NCBI RefSeq assembly: GCF_021134715.1
Contig: NC_060020.1
Location: 3,906,001-3,970,000, forward strand
Reading direction: 5' to 3'
Length of the DNA: 64,000 nt
DNA from: Daphnia pulex
Lineage: Eukaryota > Arthropoda > Branchiopoda > Diplostraca > Daphniidae
The translations under genes were made by a program, and so were the position numbers. The notes below the pieces were generated by a model that was not told the DNA's origin, searched no databases, and saw only the letters and a program-made list of their open reading frames with translations. Below, in pieces: positions 37,290-50,936 of the stretch. How positions within the stretch are numbered: the stretch's first letter is position 1; the number at the start of each line of letters is the position of its first letter.

Positions 37290-40200
37290 ATGAAAATCCC
37301 GGAATCCGGAACGATGGAAGACGGGCCCAATTCTGCACCGCATAATGGCCAGTTGGGACCTTCTGGTGTGGGCACAAGTTCGTCCAGTGTCAAAGTCAAT
37401 AATAGCGACGACAACAATCCAAGGTTACAGTACTCGATCCCGGGCATCCTCCACTTCATCCAGCACGAATGGGCTCGTTTCGAAATGGAGCGTTCACAGT
37501 GGGAGGTGGAACGAGCAGAATTACAGGTGATACTAAACATTAGAAAATTCATGCATATTTCACCATTTCTAGTTAGAAAATCATTAAGTATACACCCCTG
37601 AGTTAGTCAGAAAAATATTTGGCGCTGACCTTCTGTTGGTAAACCTGAGGTTTCCGTCTCAGCTGATGGGCAGTTCTGATCATTGTAATCCTCCAGCAGA
37701 GTAATATGATCGGCTTATTTTCGCTTAAAAATTTTGCTATATAGTTACTTTTCAATGGTGCAGAAAGAAGTTGAATTGTTCCAACTCTTGCCACATACAT
37801 TTCTCATCTTGTCAGAGTAATTTCAGATATTTCCTCAAGAAATATCGCTTGAAGTGTACAGAGCATAGACTGGCCTTCATATGAATATTCTCATAGCTGG
37901 TTGCTACCACACATACTCCTCTTGAGAGCTGACATGTTGGTTGGTTGTATCAAAAACCACATACACAAACATACAGCCCTAAGGCCTCAGGACAAGTTTT
38001 TGCTTGGCTGGACACTAGTGTTTCTTTGTACTTGTTCTCTTTCAGCTCAACGCGTTTCCCACGATTCGATAAGTATTTATTAACGGACTCCGTTCTTGTT
38101 AGTTATGTTCCATCTGGATAGAAAGAGGGGAAATAATTGTAAGCCTGTGTTGGGCTGTCAAGTGCGTCACGTTCTACTAGTCGACAGACCGACATCATCC
38201 TGTTCTCTCTCGTAGAATCCACCCATCGAAAAAAATTGGTATTCTAGGGGTATCTCGATTAAGAGACTCTCTAAATTTAACAGTTTTCATCTAAATTGAA
38301 ATTGGTCGGAATACCCCGGGGACGCTCGTTTTATATATACTCTTGTCGCGTCGTATCCGAGAAAAGACAACTGGCAGACCGAAATTCAAGCTGCCTAATC
38401 GATATAGAGTGAGCAGTAATCTGTCAGGACTCCGTGTCATTTCGAAGGAGGAACAGGGCCCCTGTATAATCTCTGTTCTGCACGCTCAACCTCTTTTGAC
38501 TTCCAGATATTTTTACAAGTGCCAAAGGCGCAGTAGATCCTTATGTTCAGGCGTTTGCTTCCGTAATCTTATCTCTCGAGACAAGTTCTATTCTTTGTTA
38601 AATTTCGCAGTGTTCTTCTATTTGAACGTCTTAACATTCGATTGGTTGGTTTAAACAGGCTCGGATAGCGTTTCTGCAGGGAGAACGGAAAGGGCAAGAA
38701 AATTTGAAGAATGATCTAGTCCGGCGGATTAAAATGCTGGAGTACGCCTTGAAACAGGAGAGGTAAAGAAAAATACGTGAAAAATCCATTGGCATGTTTT
38801 TAACAAAAATCTTGATTCGCTTAACATTGAAGGGCCAAGTACCACAAACTCAAATATGGGACGGAGCTTCAACAAGGCGACGTTAAGCCACCCATCTTCG
38901 AAGACGGCATTGGCGGCGAACCTGTCGATGGCGAATCCATCTTTATCACTAACAGCAATGTGAACTGGAGACAAGGGCGACAACTGTTGCGCCAGTAAGT
39001 CACAAAAGGAGAAATTCGCGATAACCAATGCATTAACAAATGATTTGATTCTTTCCCTTATTCAGGTACCTCCAAGAAATTGGTTACACCGACACAATCA
39101 TTGATGTTCGGTCTAACCGCGTTCGCTCTTTGTTGGGTTTGAACCCGGCTGGAGCCGCGGCTGAAAAAGAGGAGCAAACGGGCGGAGGGGCCATCAACGG
39201 AGGAGCTAGTAACAGTGGTGTTAGCGGAAGCAGTGGAAGCTCTGCTGGCGCCGGATCCAGTCCTGGTGATCCGAGCGGCAACAGTAAGCGGCTGAGCGAG
39301 ACGCAAGGCCGTCGAGCTCCGGCAAAGAAGGTGCCTCCCGCCTCGTTGGCCGAAGCCATGATCATGGATACAGAGGCAGCCGTCATGGCTAACTTCGACT
39401 TTCTGGCCCAAGAAGGAGTCGGTGTCGAAGTAGACGACGAAGACGACATGAGCGATGAGATGGAAGACAACACGGACGATGATGCTGACGACACCGCCAA
39501 CGCATCGAACGCAGCAACTTCCAAACGAAACAAAATGAAAGCCAAAGTGCGTTGAAGAGATAAAAAAAATCAGAGAACTCGGTTTAACAATTCTTTAAAG
39601 AAGAGTTTGGATACTCTATCCACTTGTAACTAGTTCTGGAATCTCAATATTGAAGCATTTTGTTTCCACTCATCATTTGTTTCTTTCCCAAGATCTTTTT
39701 CACCCATTCATTTTTAAAAGACAAGTGGATCGCGTATCCAAAAAGTGCATGATTTGCAATAAAAAAAACAATTTTAGCTTTGGGGTTTTCCCACCCAGTT
39801 CTAAGCTCTGGCTAAAAATAAGAGAACAAAAAATAAGATTTCATTCTGAATGGGGATAGTGCCAAACTTATTTAGGTGTCGATTCGCATTTCGAATTCCA
39901 TAGTTAATGAATCAAAATTCGATATGGGGCGTTTCTAGTCTGTCTGTGTGTAATCGAAGTAATGGGGCCGACTTTGAATGATCGTATAACAAATTTTCCT
40001 TATTGTTGGCATGCAGAACCTCCGTGACGACGTGGATGCCGAGACGGAGGAAGTACTCAACGAGTTCAGCTTTCTTGGTAGCGATACCGATGACGCCTCG
40101 CACGAGTTGCGAGTTCAAACTGATACCACCGACTGGGGTAAGTCGTGACCTTTTCTTATTTTTGTTTCGTTTTTTTTCCCTCGCTTAAATATCGGTTTAT

Positions 40201-43200
40201 CGACTCTTTCGTATTGTTTGGGGGCAACATGTCTTCCGTACACACCTTTTTTTTTCCATTTTCGTTAAATACACAAAGAAAATCTCCCGTTGCAGTGGTG
40301 GAAAGCGCTTCCTTCCTTTTTTTTTTTTAAATCCTCCCCAGCTTGCTAGTTCTTTTTTTCCCGGAGCAGTGCTCCATATGGTGCTAACATACGCACCAAA
40401 AAGAAGAAGAAAAGAAACAAAACATGGAATTCAGCAATAATTTTCCTCATCTCTTTGCCTACGTCCGTCTTCCCTCACCGTGCCGCTTCGTATATACACG
40501 GTCTGTCTATTGAAATTCCTTTCCGAGTCACAGAGATTGCTGTCCTGTTCTTTGTCATTTATCATCTGTGTGTTCTCCCGACGATCCTTATCAAATTGCA
40601 TGCCCACCCCGAATGTCGTTTGTCTTCAGATGCCGCGCGTCCTGTGAATAGATGATTCATCTCTTTTTAAATAACTACAAAGCATCAAAGCATGAAAACT
40701 TGAATTTTTAAAAATTTCTTTTCTTTCTTTTCGTTTTTTTTACCCCCGCCGTATTTCTTTTTTTTTTGTGAATGGAATCTTCCTTTCGTTCCGTTTCGTT
40801 TTTCTCCCCTTTTTTTGTTGTTGTTGTTGATTGTTTGTTCCTGTGTGTTGTGTGCGCGCGCGTGCGTATGCGTGCTATTAGATCGGGGCCGATTAACGAC
40901 TTCGGATGAAGACTCGGAATGGTCGATGGACCCGTTGCACATCTCTCAACTTAAAGAGCTATACCGACGGGATCGTGCCAAAAACAAAAGGGGGAACGTA
41001 TCGCGTAAGTTCAAAATTGTCCAATATCGCACGAACGAATGACAGCAGCTGTAGCAGTCGCGTTTAAAAAAAAAAACTTACTCGTTTTCACGGAGAAGAC
41101 GAAACAGAAGAACGAGACGTGACGTTTATGTATTTTAAATTTTCTTTTTTTTCCGCCTCAGAACTGAATTGATTTTTTTCTTTTTTTTTCTTCTTTTTTC
41201 TTTTTTAATAAAATCCTTCTCCTTCCTTTGCTGCTTGATTTAACCCTCGATCTTATCGGTTTTGTGCTCGTCTTCTTATTCGATTTCGTGAATGTTGCGG
41301 GTTCTTTGGCTCCATTTATTTCCCTCCCTTTTTTCGAACCGTCCGTTTTTTTTTCGCTTCCGCTGCTTATTACTTCGGTTAGGTCCCAAGCGATCCGCAT
41401 TGCAAGACATACTGAGGAATATGGGCTCGACAGAGGAGTATGGCGATCCATACTCCTTTTTCGATTCTTCTTCCTCCACATCCCCTTCTGCAACAGCCGA
41501 TTCAGGTAGCGCCTTCCCTCTACTTGCCTTCCGCCAGTTATTTCTGCTCAACGAGCTGGATGGGCTCCCGAAAGATCTGGCCAGAGAGATAACATGCTGA
41601 AAAACTTAGAATTTATTCACTTTCATCTCATGTTTTATCCTTTTAACCTCGCCTCCTGGATTGCCTTTACAAAAATAAATTGCACTCATAATGGTCTTAT
41701 TTGTATGATAATGATGAACAGGATTCAGCGGCGGTAACAGCGGCAGTGTTCCCCGGCGCCCTGTTGTCCCTGCTCCAGTGACTGGACCAACTCCAGTCGG
41801 CATTGGAGTTGGAGGTGAAGCGGCACATTTGGGTGGTCTGGCTGGTCTGTCCTCTTCAGACGACGAAGGTGTCGATGGTCATCTGGGCTTGGGCGAACTG
41901 GCTCAATTGACTGTCAATAACGAAGCAGAAGTCAGCTATGATGTAAGTTTTCAATCTGGTTTAAATCTTCACTGATGAAAACGTTTAGAAAACTGTTGCA
42001 TTGTCTTTGGTAGATATCGGTGAACAAGGAATCGTTCCGGAAGACATGGAATGCCAAGTATACTCTACGTAGCCACTTTGACGGTGTGCGGGCGCTTGCT
42101 TTCCACCCCGTCGAGCCCGTTTTGGTCACTGCCAGCGAGGATTGCACTCTCAAGCTATGGAACCTCCAGAAAACCATTCCGGCCAAAAAGTCAGTAGCGA
42201 TCCTTGACGAACTGATGTGGAAAAATTCCGATATTTGATTTGTTTTTTTTTGTTCTATTTTCTACTTTAGGTCAGCTTCCCTGGATGTAGAGCCTGTTTA
42301 TACGTTCCGAGGTCACACTGGACCCGTACTTTGTTTAGCAATGAGTTCGACGGGTGAGCAGTGTTTCAGCGGTGGTCTCGACGGTTCTTTACAGTGCTGG
42401 AATATCCCCGGGTCAAATATTGATCCTTACGATTCGTATGGTAAGTACTTCATTTCCATACCAACCAAGTCCGCTTTTGGATGGTATCTCGGAATAATTA
42501 AACAATTTCATTTGACTTCTTAATTTGGCTTACAGATCCAAGTGTATTGAGCAACTCATTGCTGGGACACACGGACGCCGTTTGGGGTTTAAGTTTGCAC
42601 AGCCAGAAGCTACATCTCCTTTCGTCCTCGGCCGATGGCAGCGTCCGTTTATGGAATCCTCAATCTAAATCCCCTCTCCTCTCAGTTTTTACCTCTGAAT
42701 CAGGTACGAACGATGCCAGACTAGCCAAAGTCCATTGAATGTGAATGGTAACATTGTTCTCCTTTTCATCTGTTGTTAGATGGAATACCAACCTCTGTGG
42801 ATTTTGTCCGTGACGATCCTAACCGAATGGTCACTTCCTACAACTCGGCCGCTTGTATCCTCTTCGACCTAGAAACGGGTCAACCAGTCACTCGGCTCGA
42901 CACAGATAAGGTTAATACTCTTTCCCGACATGCATCCCTCGTAAGGCCATTGTTAATATTTGACTCTTCCATTTATTTCCCCCAGGGAGTGGAGGATTCA
43001 GTGTTTGGACGGCAGATCAATCGTGTTATTTCACATCCTACACTTCCGTTGACCATAACAGCCCACGAAGATCGACATATCCGCTTTTACGACAACAACA
43101 CAGGGAAGCTCGCACACGCAATGGTTGCTCACTTGGACGCTGTCACTTGTTTGGCCGTCGATCCAAATGGGCTTTACCTACTCTCCGGAAGTATGTCGTT

Positions 43201-43432
43201 GTTGACAGTAATCTCTTTACGTTTTGATCGTCTTAACGCCATCCGTTCAATTGAACTTGCAGGTCACGACTGTAGCATTCGACTTTGGAATTTGGAGAAC
43301 AAGACATGCGTTCAAGAGATCACGTCGCACCGTAAAAAGTTTGACGAGTCTATTTTCGACGTTGCTTTCCATCCGAGCAAGCCGTTCATAGCCTCGGCTG
43401 GAGCCGACGCCCTGGCCAAAGTCTTTGTTTAG
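37290..43432 (+). CDS. Cka: Striatin family scaffold (STRIPAK; PP2A B''' subunit)
   Basis: The scaffold of the STRIPAK complex, joining PP2A to GCKIII kinases and Mob3; the Drosophila orthologue is Cka. Fourteen exons (37290-37526, 38659-38762, 38833-38994, 39066-39546, 40017-40137, 40882-41004, 41383-41505, 41722-41942, 42014-42189, 42271-42440, 42536-42703, 42780-42910, 42986-43190, 43263-43432) encode 863 residues. In order: the caveolin-binding and coiled-coil region (LQYSIPGILHFIQHEW, then ERAELQARIAFLQGERKGQE and IKMLEYALKQERAKYHKLKYG), RQGRQLLRQYLQEIGYTDTI, a Ser/Gly/acidic linker, LGLGELAQLTVNNEAEVSYD, then WD40 repeats starting KYTLRSHFDGVRALAFHP and ending IASAGADALAKVFV, the family's invariant C-terminus. 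The start is the first ATG after an upstream stretch without one; the ATG at 37314 is an alternative. Confidence 0.95.
37527..38658 (+). other. First coding intron of striatin, 1.13 kb
   Basis: Contains no gene I can recognise. Other long introns of this gene are 39547-40016, 40138-40881 and 41005-41382. They contain pyrimidine-rich runs and, at about 40851-40866, a short GC/GT alternating tract. Confidence 0.6.
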
Positions 43433-45595
43433 TGGAGAAAGGACACTCATAACCAAAACAAGAAAGGAGAATGCCATTTTTTTTTGTTGGATTTAATGGT
43501 AAAAATTAAATTGCGAGAAGAAACTTCAACAAAAAAAAAAAAAAAAAAAAAAATTACAAAAAACACAAAAACAAAAAGGCAAACCAAAAAAAAAGCTTCA
43601 ACAGAAAGTCGATGAATAAATGCAGCGCGCATGTGCGAATATGCTCGAGTCACAGAACGCGGCAGTATATACAGCAGTGTTGCCGATCAGAGAGATATCT
43701 ATCAACATGAAATCAATTTATCCAGGGCTGCAATGAAGTGATAAGAGACTACTAGCCCGTGTGCAATCTATGGCGATTCGGTATAATTTGTGTTGACAGC
43801 AACAGCATCACCAGCAACGGAGGAAACGACACAGGAAAATAAGGAGAAAAAATGCAACAACGTGAATTCATCAGATAAAAAGATTGGTGAACTCTCAGAA
43901 GACTTCTGAATTTTGATTCTACACCCCCCAGTCCCGTTGATTTTCCGTTTTTTTTTTTCCTTTTTTTTTGTTCATTGTTGCTGTTCTATCATCTCACAAC
44001 TCGACTCCGACCTTAGCTATAAACCTTTGAGGGAAGAATAACGTTGTACTTTTAACCCGTCGTCTGTCTGGAAAACTTGTATCTTTTCCATCTTTCTTAT
44101 CTTTAGTCTCGTAATATCTATCTCGCCCATGCTTCCGCCCCACTTCATTTGTAAAAAGACAAAGCGAAACAATTCAATTCCTCCGTTCAACTAGTTTCAA
44201 GGGGGGAAGAAATATTTCGATTTTTTTCTCTCTTCTTACTGACATTACCTCTTGAGTTCAATAACTTAACGTCTTTTAGAAAATATTCCACCCCACCAGT
44301 TATATATATATAGAACTAGGCCCTCAAACCGTGTGCATGTCTCATAGAACTTGTAGCTTCTTTTTACTTTACACACAAAGAAATCGTAGGAAACCAACTC
44401 CTCTGTTCCCTCGCGTTCTCCAAGGATCCACACGAAAGAAAAGTTAACTCAGTGTTAAAGTAGCCTTTTTCTGTTGTCAGTTTTTCGTCTTCTCTTTAAA
44501 AAAAAACTGTACAAATAATGTGTGGTTCGCGAAGGTTGGTTTTTACGGCTGTGAGCATTAAACCAAGGAGGTTGCAACCCTTACAATGGCTCCGCGAATG
44601 ATTCTGTGGGGATATCCTAGATCAGATCCTATTCAGTGACTCAGAACAACTTTCAAGGCAAATTGATTAATGAAGAAAAAAAAAAGCGTTTGTCTCGTGT
44701 AATATTGTTAGCTCCCTTTCTCTGGTTGGCTTCAATGTGGCGTTTGGAAATCTTATTGTTTGTTTTTAAAAAATGTCAAGAGTTTGGGTTCTCGTGCATG
44801 TCTGTGAAAAATCAGTCGGGAAAAGTTTTATTCCGGAAATTACTGATAATGTTTTACACCCACCTCCTCCCACATAACAAACGTCCTTGTTGCTTGCCGT
44901 GCGTTCTTTTTAAATTTGAATCCCCTCCCGTCTTGTCCCTTTCCAACTGTAGTTATTATTACGAGACTAGGAAAAACTACTTGGTAAGTATGAATGAAAG
45001 AAGACGTTCGGTTTTTCCCTTTGGGTGCGTCGAATTGTCATCGCCTACTAATCGTTGACTGAAGAGAAGGAACAAGTGGAAGAAAAGAAGTCAAGTGAAA
45101 AATACAAAAAAAGAAATACAAGTGGATAAATGTGTGACGATATCAGTTGGGTAGATTTTGCTATTCTTGCTGCTGCAACCATGTTCTCTCAATGTAATCT
45201 ACGATTCGAACAACAAAAAGTCTATTATTAGGGCCCCGACTTAGTGTGCGTGAAAGATCCCTATTCCCCACCTTCCCCTATTCCCACAAAAAAACTCAAT
45301 TTCAAACATTGTCTGATTGAAAAAAAAATACACATTGAACTAATTATATTTTGATTTTTATTTAGAAGAACCACTAATGGCTGGTTTTCCAGAATATAAC
45401 TTGTATGTTAATTTCATAGGGACATACATACATGCGTAATTAAAATATATACGATGCAGTGCCCTTCCACCAAGGCAGCGGCGAGCAGGTATTAAAAGTT
45501 TTAAGAGTATGCTGTGTGTGCTGGAAGTATTTACGATAGGTGGTGGTGAATTGAGACTGATAGCAGAACACCCGATCAACATCAATGGTAAAAGA
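43433..45595. other. Striatin and BAF 3' ends, convergent
   Basis: About 2.2 kb between two convergent genes, probably mostly the striatin 3'UTR. It includes a long A tract at about 43530-43552 and several T runs. The 140-codon frame at 44636-45058 has no recognisable domain and is taken as untranslated sequence. Confidence 0.45.
43530..43552. repeat. Poly-A tract
   Basis: About 23 consecutive A in the probable striatin 3'UTR. I found no flanking target-site duplication that would mark a retrocopy. Confidence 0.85.
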
Positions 45596-45949
45596 TTACA
45601 AAAACTCATCACACCAATCTGACAAACATTGGTGACAATCTCCTGCTTGTTTGGCGTTGGCTCCAGCTGTGTCTTTGAGCCAATCCACGAAAAGCTCTTT
45701 GTTCTTCTTTAAGACCAGGAATTGTCCCAATACAACAGATGCCTGCATATGTTAAATGGATTTTATTAAATTGAATTATATTGATTTGCTGGTATTGAGA
45801 GAGTGTAATTTATTTTTTTTTACCTTATCAAAGCCTTTCTTTTCTAAACGATCTCCTAGCACTCCTCCAATACCAGCAAGATCTGTAACAGCTTTTTCTC
45901 CCATAGGCTCAGCTACAAAGTTACGATGCTTCTGTGAGGTGGACGACAT
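45596..45949 (-). CDS. BANF1: Barrier-to-autointegration factor (BAF)
   Basis: A small dimeric DNA-bridging protein that links chromatin to LEM-domain proteins of the nuclear envelope and helps rebuild the nucleus after mitosis. Two exons (45949-45824, 45742-45596) encode 90 residues; human BANF1 is 89. The match is almost end to end: [17 protein letters not shown], the helix-hairpin-helix core [51 protein letters not shown] and the terminal [10 protein letters not shown]. The N-terminal MSSTSQK keeps the Ser/Thr residues that VRK kinases phosphorylate in other animals to release DNA. The single intron splits the FDK and ASVVL segments, in phase 0. Confidence 0.96.
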
Positions 45950-46845
45950 TCTGCAATTCAAAATAAAAATGTCACTCTTGGCATTGAAGAACTGACAAAG
46001 AATCACTAGCAAATCTAGTTTATAACAACATTCTTTGGAAGGCACACCAAGAATCAACACTACAATACACGATTTTTGGGGAAATTCGTAGATGTTATTC
46101 AAATGTAAAATATGAACATTTCATTCAAGCCAAGAAATGAAGAATGGTAAAACCGTTATTCTGTCTTAGGTGTGCGTTGCCCAGAAACAGGAGGACACTT
46201 TCACTAGCTTTACAAGAATAGAATTTGACAGAATGGATATCAATTGTTAATTAAAATTACCTCTGAAGAAATTGTCAAAATGACTAAATCAGGACTAAAT
46301 GGAATGGACAAGGAAGAAATTGATTTCAGTTTTCTAACTCTGCGTGACGTTAGACAACGCTTGTTGGGTTGCAGCTGCAGACTCTATTCAAATTCCTTTT
46401 TAGGAAAGTCAGTAGAACATTGATGCCAAACACCTATCAAATTTATATATCCAAAAATTAAGCAAATCAAAGCTATAAAATAAATTGAATAATTATTATT
46501 CAGTATTAAAAATTGTAACTGAATTTAAATTTTTAAAAATGTACTTTTTACACTTCTAAATACTAAGCGCTGCGCACCCTAGGCCTAGTAAAGTTAAAAG
46601 AATTTGGCATCGTCAGGTCTAGGCGTGGTCTAATCTTTAAACGTCATTTGATTGGTTTAAAATACGCATTTTGAAAACGACAAAAAAAGAGATAAAAAAC
46701 TTTTGCTGCTTTTGTGCAGTAAAGTGAACTTAGGTCGAGTACGTAGGCAATTCGTGATATTTCCCGGGCAGTTGTAAACCGTTTTCTACATATTGCATGT
46801 TGAAAACACGTAGGATTGGGTTGTAAGAAAGCTAAGTGATCCATC
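45950..46845. promoter_or_regulatory. Divergent upstream region of BAF and RhoGAP
   Basis: About 900 bp between head-to-head genes, AT-rich, with no other recognisable gene. An in-frame TGA lies nine bases before the RhoGAP ATG. Confidence 0.5.
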
Positions 46846-49800
46846 ATGCATCACATTTTCAATGTAGAAGACAATATTACTTTTAACGCGTTAGTTTGGT
46901 CAGAGTTAAAGAAACATGGAATCAAAGAGACTGGTAGATGGAGGAAACCAACAAGAAACAATGTATTTATCAATATTATATTGTGACACAGATTTCTTTT
47001 ATAAAAATGATTTTTCTCTAATTTTAGGATCCACAGAAGAAAACTCTGTTTTGTCAGCCATTGGAATTGCTGGAGTGTGAACAAGTTCTTATCATGGTTG
47101 AATCAGAATTAGGAAATAGCTCAGATGGATCTAAACCAGTGTGTGCTAAAGGAGATATTTTAGTACAAGTTCCCACATTTGTTGTGCAATCTTGCCAAGC
47201 AATTTTGAAGGGTGTCCATACCGAAGGCTTGTTTAGGAAAGCTGGATCTGCTTGCAGGCAGCGTGAAATAAAGCGTCAGTTGGAGAGAAAAGAAGAGTTC
47301 AAATCCAGTCATGATGTAATAGATTTGGCCAACATTTTGAAGCAGTTCCTAAGAGAGCTTCCAGATCCATTGATTCCTTATCAACTGCATGATGTTTTAC
47401 TCAAGTATGTTAAGTTACTTTTATAGCACTTGTAGAACCAATCAAATAACTTATTCTTTTGTAGATGTGTTCAGATGGAAAGCTTAGAAAAAGCTTCACA
47501 AATGCTTCACTTGACATGCTTGCTTATTCCACAGCAAGCTTTGGCTACACTATGCTACTTATTGCAGGTATGAAATGTTTTCAGTGTAAACTAAACAATA
47601 GATCTTGACTAAACTATTTTATTTTTATTTCTGAGTAGTTTTTTGAAGCTGTAGCTTCTAATTCATCAAAGAATCTTATGGATGCTAGCAATATTTCTAT
47701 AGTGATGGCACCAACACTGATGCCAGTTAATATTACTGCTTCATCCCGAAACGATCGGCAAAATTGCAGTAAACTTCAGAACTCAGCTAAAGTCATTCAG
47801 GTAAACTTTTGGGAATTTGTAATAATTTAAAGGACCACATTTGGAAAACGACATCATTAATTCTTTATCTAGATGCTGATTGAAAATAGTAACAAACTCT
47901 GTGGAATTCCACATGCAATAGCCACCCGGCTAGTATCTATTTCTACCACTTCACTGATTGATCAAGATAGAGGACGACGTAATAGCCGTAGCAAAAGCCG
48001 CCATCGTCGTAGCAGTTCATTTAACAGTATGTTAACGCCTGATGACATGCAGTGGCGCAGGGCAAATTTACGGCCTATGCGCTTTTTCTTTATCTTTTTT
48101 CTGTTTGCTTAGGAGTTTTCGAAGGTTTGCGTAAGATTGTTGGAGTTAAAAGCGATTTCTCTGCATCCGTCGAACATCTTTCCGATTGCCGGTCAGAGTC
48201 AGCTGCCGATTTAGCTATTCCTTCCAGTCCTGTGATTCGCTCTACTTTTAAGCGGAAAGTGGATCTCGAAATCAATACAGGATTTTCCATTAAGAAGAAG
48301 TTAGTTTACCGTTTTACTAGAAAAGATAGACTAGAAGATAGATAGAAAACTATTCCTTATTCTATTTGATTTTTGTTTCACTCTTTAGAAAAGCTGCATT
48401 GGAAGGTCTTTCACAAGGAAAAGTGCTGTGTACTACTCCTCTCACTCCTCAAGGGAATCACCGTTATATAATTCAGACGGATAATCATCATTCATACTTC
48501 GCTTCACCTCGAATCGACTTGAACCCTAGGTTGAATATTTCCCACTAATTTTTTTTCACGATATTTGCTGAAATTGATGTTCCCAATTAGTCACAAAATT
48601 GCAATTATTACTCTAAACACGAAAATAGTAATAATCGATAAATAGTATTTTTGAGAGTTGAAGAATATATATATGAATAAGTCGATTGATGTAATTAGTT
48701 CTTCTCTTTTTCTTCAAAGTCACTTTACAATGTATAATTTGAATTTTTCAATTATATTTTAGTCCATCCGGCCCGACTTTAAATTTGGAAAATAATAGAT
48801 CATCGGTCGGAGTTTTACGATTTTTTCACCGCAAGAAAATACCCGGAAGGTATTAATGTTTTTCCGAATTTATTTTTTTTCTGTTATTTAATAATGTACT
48901 TTAATTTGCAGAAATGAAGAACCTAATCCACCGAATCCTATTATAAAAACCCCTAAACTCACAAAGCGTCGATTGAGTTTGGGAAAGAAGAATTCAAAGA
49001 AACAACTTGTGGTAGAAAAGGTAATTCAAATTCTAAAACCAGCTTCCTATTTTCTTCACCCTATCTTTTGTTAGATTAATTATTATATTATTATTATTTT
49101 ATTTTTTGAAATATAGAAGTGCGATATTGATGAAAAGGCATTACCCATCCCACCATCATACGATTCTGTGGAGGCTGCCGTGCAAGATTTAGAAAAAACA
49201 CTTACTCCTTCACCAATCAGACACAATGAAGATGACGATTACGAGGTAATGCATCAACACTATGAAGAGTTGAAAATTCACGTCACATCATTAGAGGTAA
49301 TGGTGTTCATCTCAATTTAGCATTACGTTCCACTCAAACTTTATTTTTGTGGTGATCCGTTTGAAGAAAGAGGTAGTAGAAAATAATTTGGAATCGCAGT
49401 GCCCAGATTCTGGAGCAGACGGGAAAAGAGGCCTTCATGTTTTAGAAGTACAGGATCAGTACGAGAGGACGTTAGAGGAATCTGAGAAGTTGTTGCTTGA
49501 ACGTTCGGCATCGGATCAACTGGCTCGACAGCTTAGTCGGGGCCTGCGCTTAAGAAAAAGTGCGGAACAAAGAGTTATTCGTTCGCCCAGTGCTCGTAAA
49601 ATCGGTGCAATCCGACGCCGATCCAGAGAATCTCCTCGGGCGAACTTAACAGATTCAGTAATGCATTTACAACAAGTAAATACTTAGAAGTTAAGCTTAT
49701 ATATATCTTCTGTTTTCAGAACGCATCTAGTTCCTCTCGACGTCTTACGCGGAGCCAGTCGATGTTGGCTATTCGACGAAATCCCAGTATTCTTGTACAG

Positions 49801-50936
49801 CAGATGATAACGCCTAAGCGCTTGATAGAGCCAATCCATCCAAGCACTCAGGAAGCCAAAATATCCCTCCGACGTGGCAAACCCAACACGATTCGAACAG
49901 GCCTTAGAGATCCTACACCCATGAGAGCCCAGTCGATAAGCCAAAACAAAAACAAAAAAAGTAACAAAGAATAAAATATTTTTAAAAAGTAGTACTAATA
50001 TATTAAATTATGTCTTTAAGTGGCTGATGTTCCATTGGAAAACGAAACTCCTCGTATCAGCAGGTTACGTACAGTGCCTCGTCCTGACACATTAGCGATA
50101 GAAGGTCCGATGAATGTCCCGAAGCATGCCGTTAGCCGCAACAGCTCGGTTTTGAAATTAGCACATAATTTCACAATAGTTACACAAACTGAGACTACAC
50201 CATCAAGCCTTCCCATGGTTTCCCCGATTTCTCTTGCCGATACGGCTCTCTTGACTACACCAGAAGGCTGCCAATGGTCCAGCGGGGATATTCTTAACCG
50301 CCATTTGGACCATTTAAAAATACCTTTGACTGGTCGACCTTCAGTTCAGAAAATCCGCTCTGAAAATATTGGCAAAGTGTCGGCCCATGTTAGAAAATTT
50401 GATCGTTTGGCATCTCCCACTCTTCCTGACGCACGCTGCGTTGCTATAAATGCACCCATTACCGCCAGCAATTCAACAGACGCGACGCCTTTGATTTTAC
50501 ATCGCATCAGATCTCCAAGGAAATGTTCAATCATTCAACGACAGCTTTCGGATCCTCAAGTTATTAAAGATCGTTCTACGCCCCCTAAAACTCCACAAAT
50601 CTCGCCGCTTCGAGAAAGTCAGCGAGCAAATGCGCTACCACAGTCTTCCAAAGGCCATGAACGTTTTGACGTTAAGGTAAAATCTTTTTATAAATCAGCT
50701 TTACTTCCCGTGAATTTGTATTTTCCTAGAAGCCTTTACGTTAAAATTATATTTTGATTTAGATTAAAGCCCCGCTGCTGACCCCAAACCATGGAGCCCA
50801 AGGGACAACAACGCCTTTCGGACTGAAAATACGAGGCGCAGAGACGAAACACACTCGCATACAGAAGAAACCTTCTCCGCTTCGGGCTACTGCTCCACTG
50901 CTGCGTCGATCTCCGCGTTTTACTCCTTCAAACTGA
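46846..50936 (+). CDS. ARHGAP11A: RhoGAP protein, ARHGAP11A-like
   Basis: A GTPase-activating protein for Rho. Fourteen exons (46846-46962, 47028-47404, 47465-47567, 47639-47800, 47873-48026, 48113-48299, 48389-48529, 48763-48849, 48912-49020, 49117-49296, 49367-49657, 49720-49960, 50021-50676, 50763-50936) encode 992 residues, about the size of human ARHGAP11A (1023). The RhoGAP domain (about residues 75-275) includes GVHTEGLFRKAGS with the arginine finger R109, DLANILKQFLRELPDPLIPYQLHD and the SNISIVMAPTLMP region. A basic linker (RGRRNSRSKSRHRRSSSFN) is followed by FEGLRKIVGVK. The long Ser/Thr/Pro- and Arg-rich C-terminus has many SP and TP sites (TPLTPQ, SPSARKIG, STPPKTPQ) and ends LLRRSPRFTPSN, consistent with the mitotic regulation known for vertebrate ARHGAP11A. 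An in-frame stop lies just upstream of the ATG. The subfamily call rests on N-terminal layout and length. Confidence 0.85.

Noticed and set aside
43530-43552. Poly-A tract as the tail of a retrotransposed copy
   Set aside because: No target-site duplication or reverse-transcriptase-derived sequence was seen, and the neighbouring gene has introns.
44636-45058. 140-codon plus-strand open frame downstream of striatin
   Set aside because: No domain, no splice or promoter context, and it lies in the probable striatin 3'UTR.
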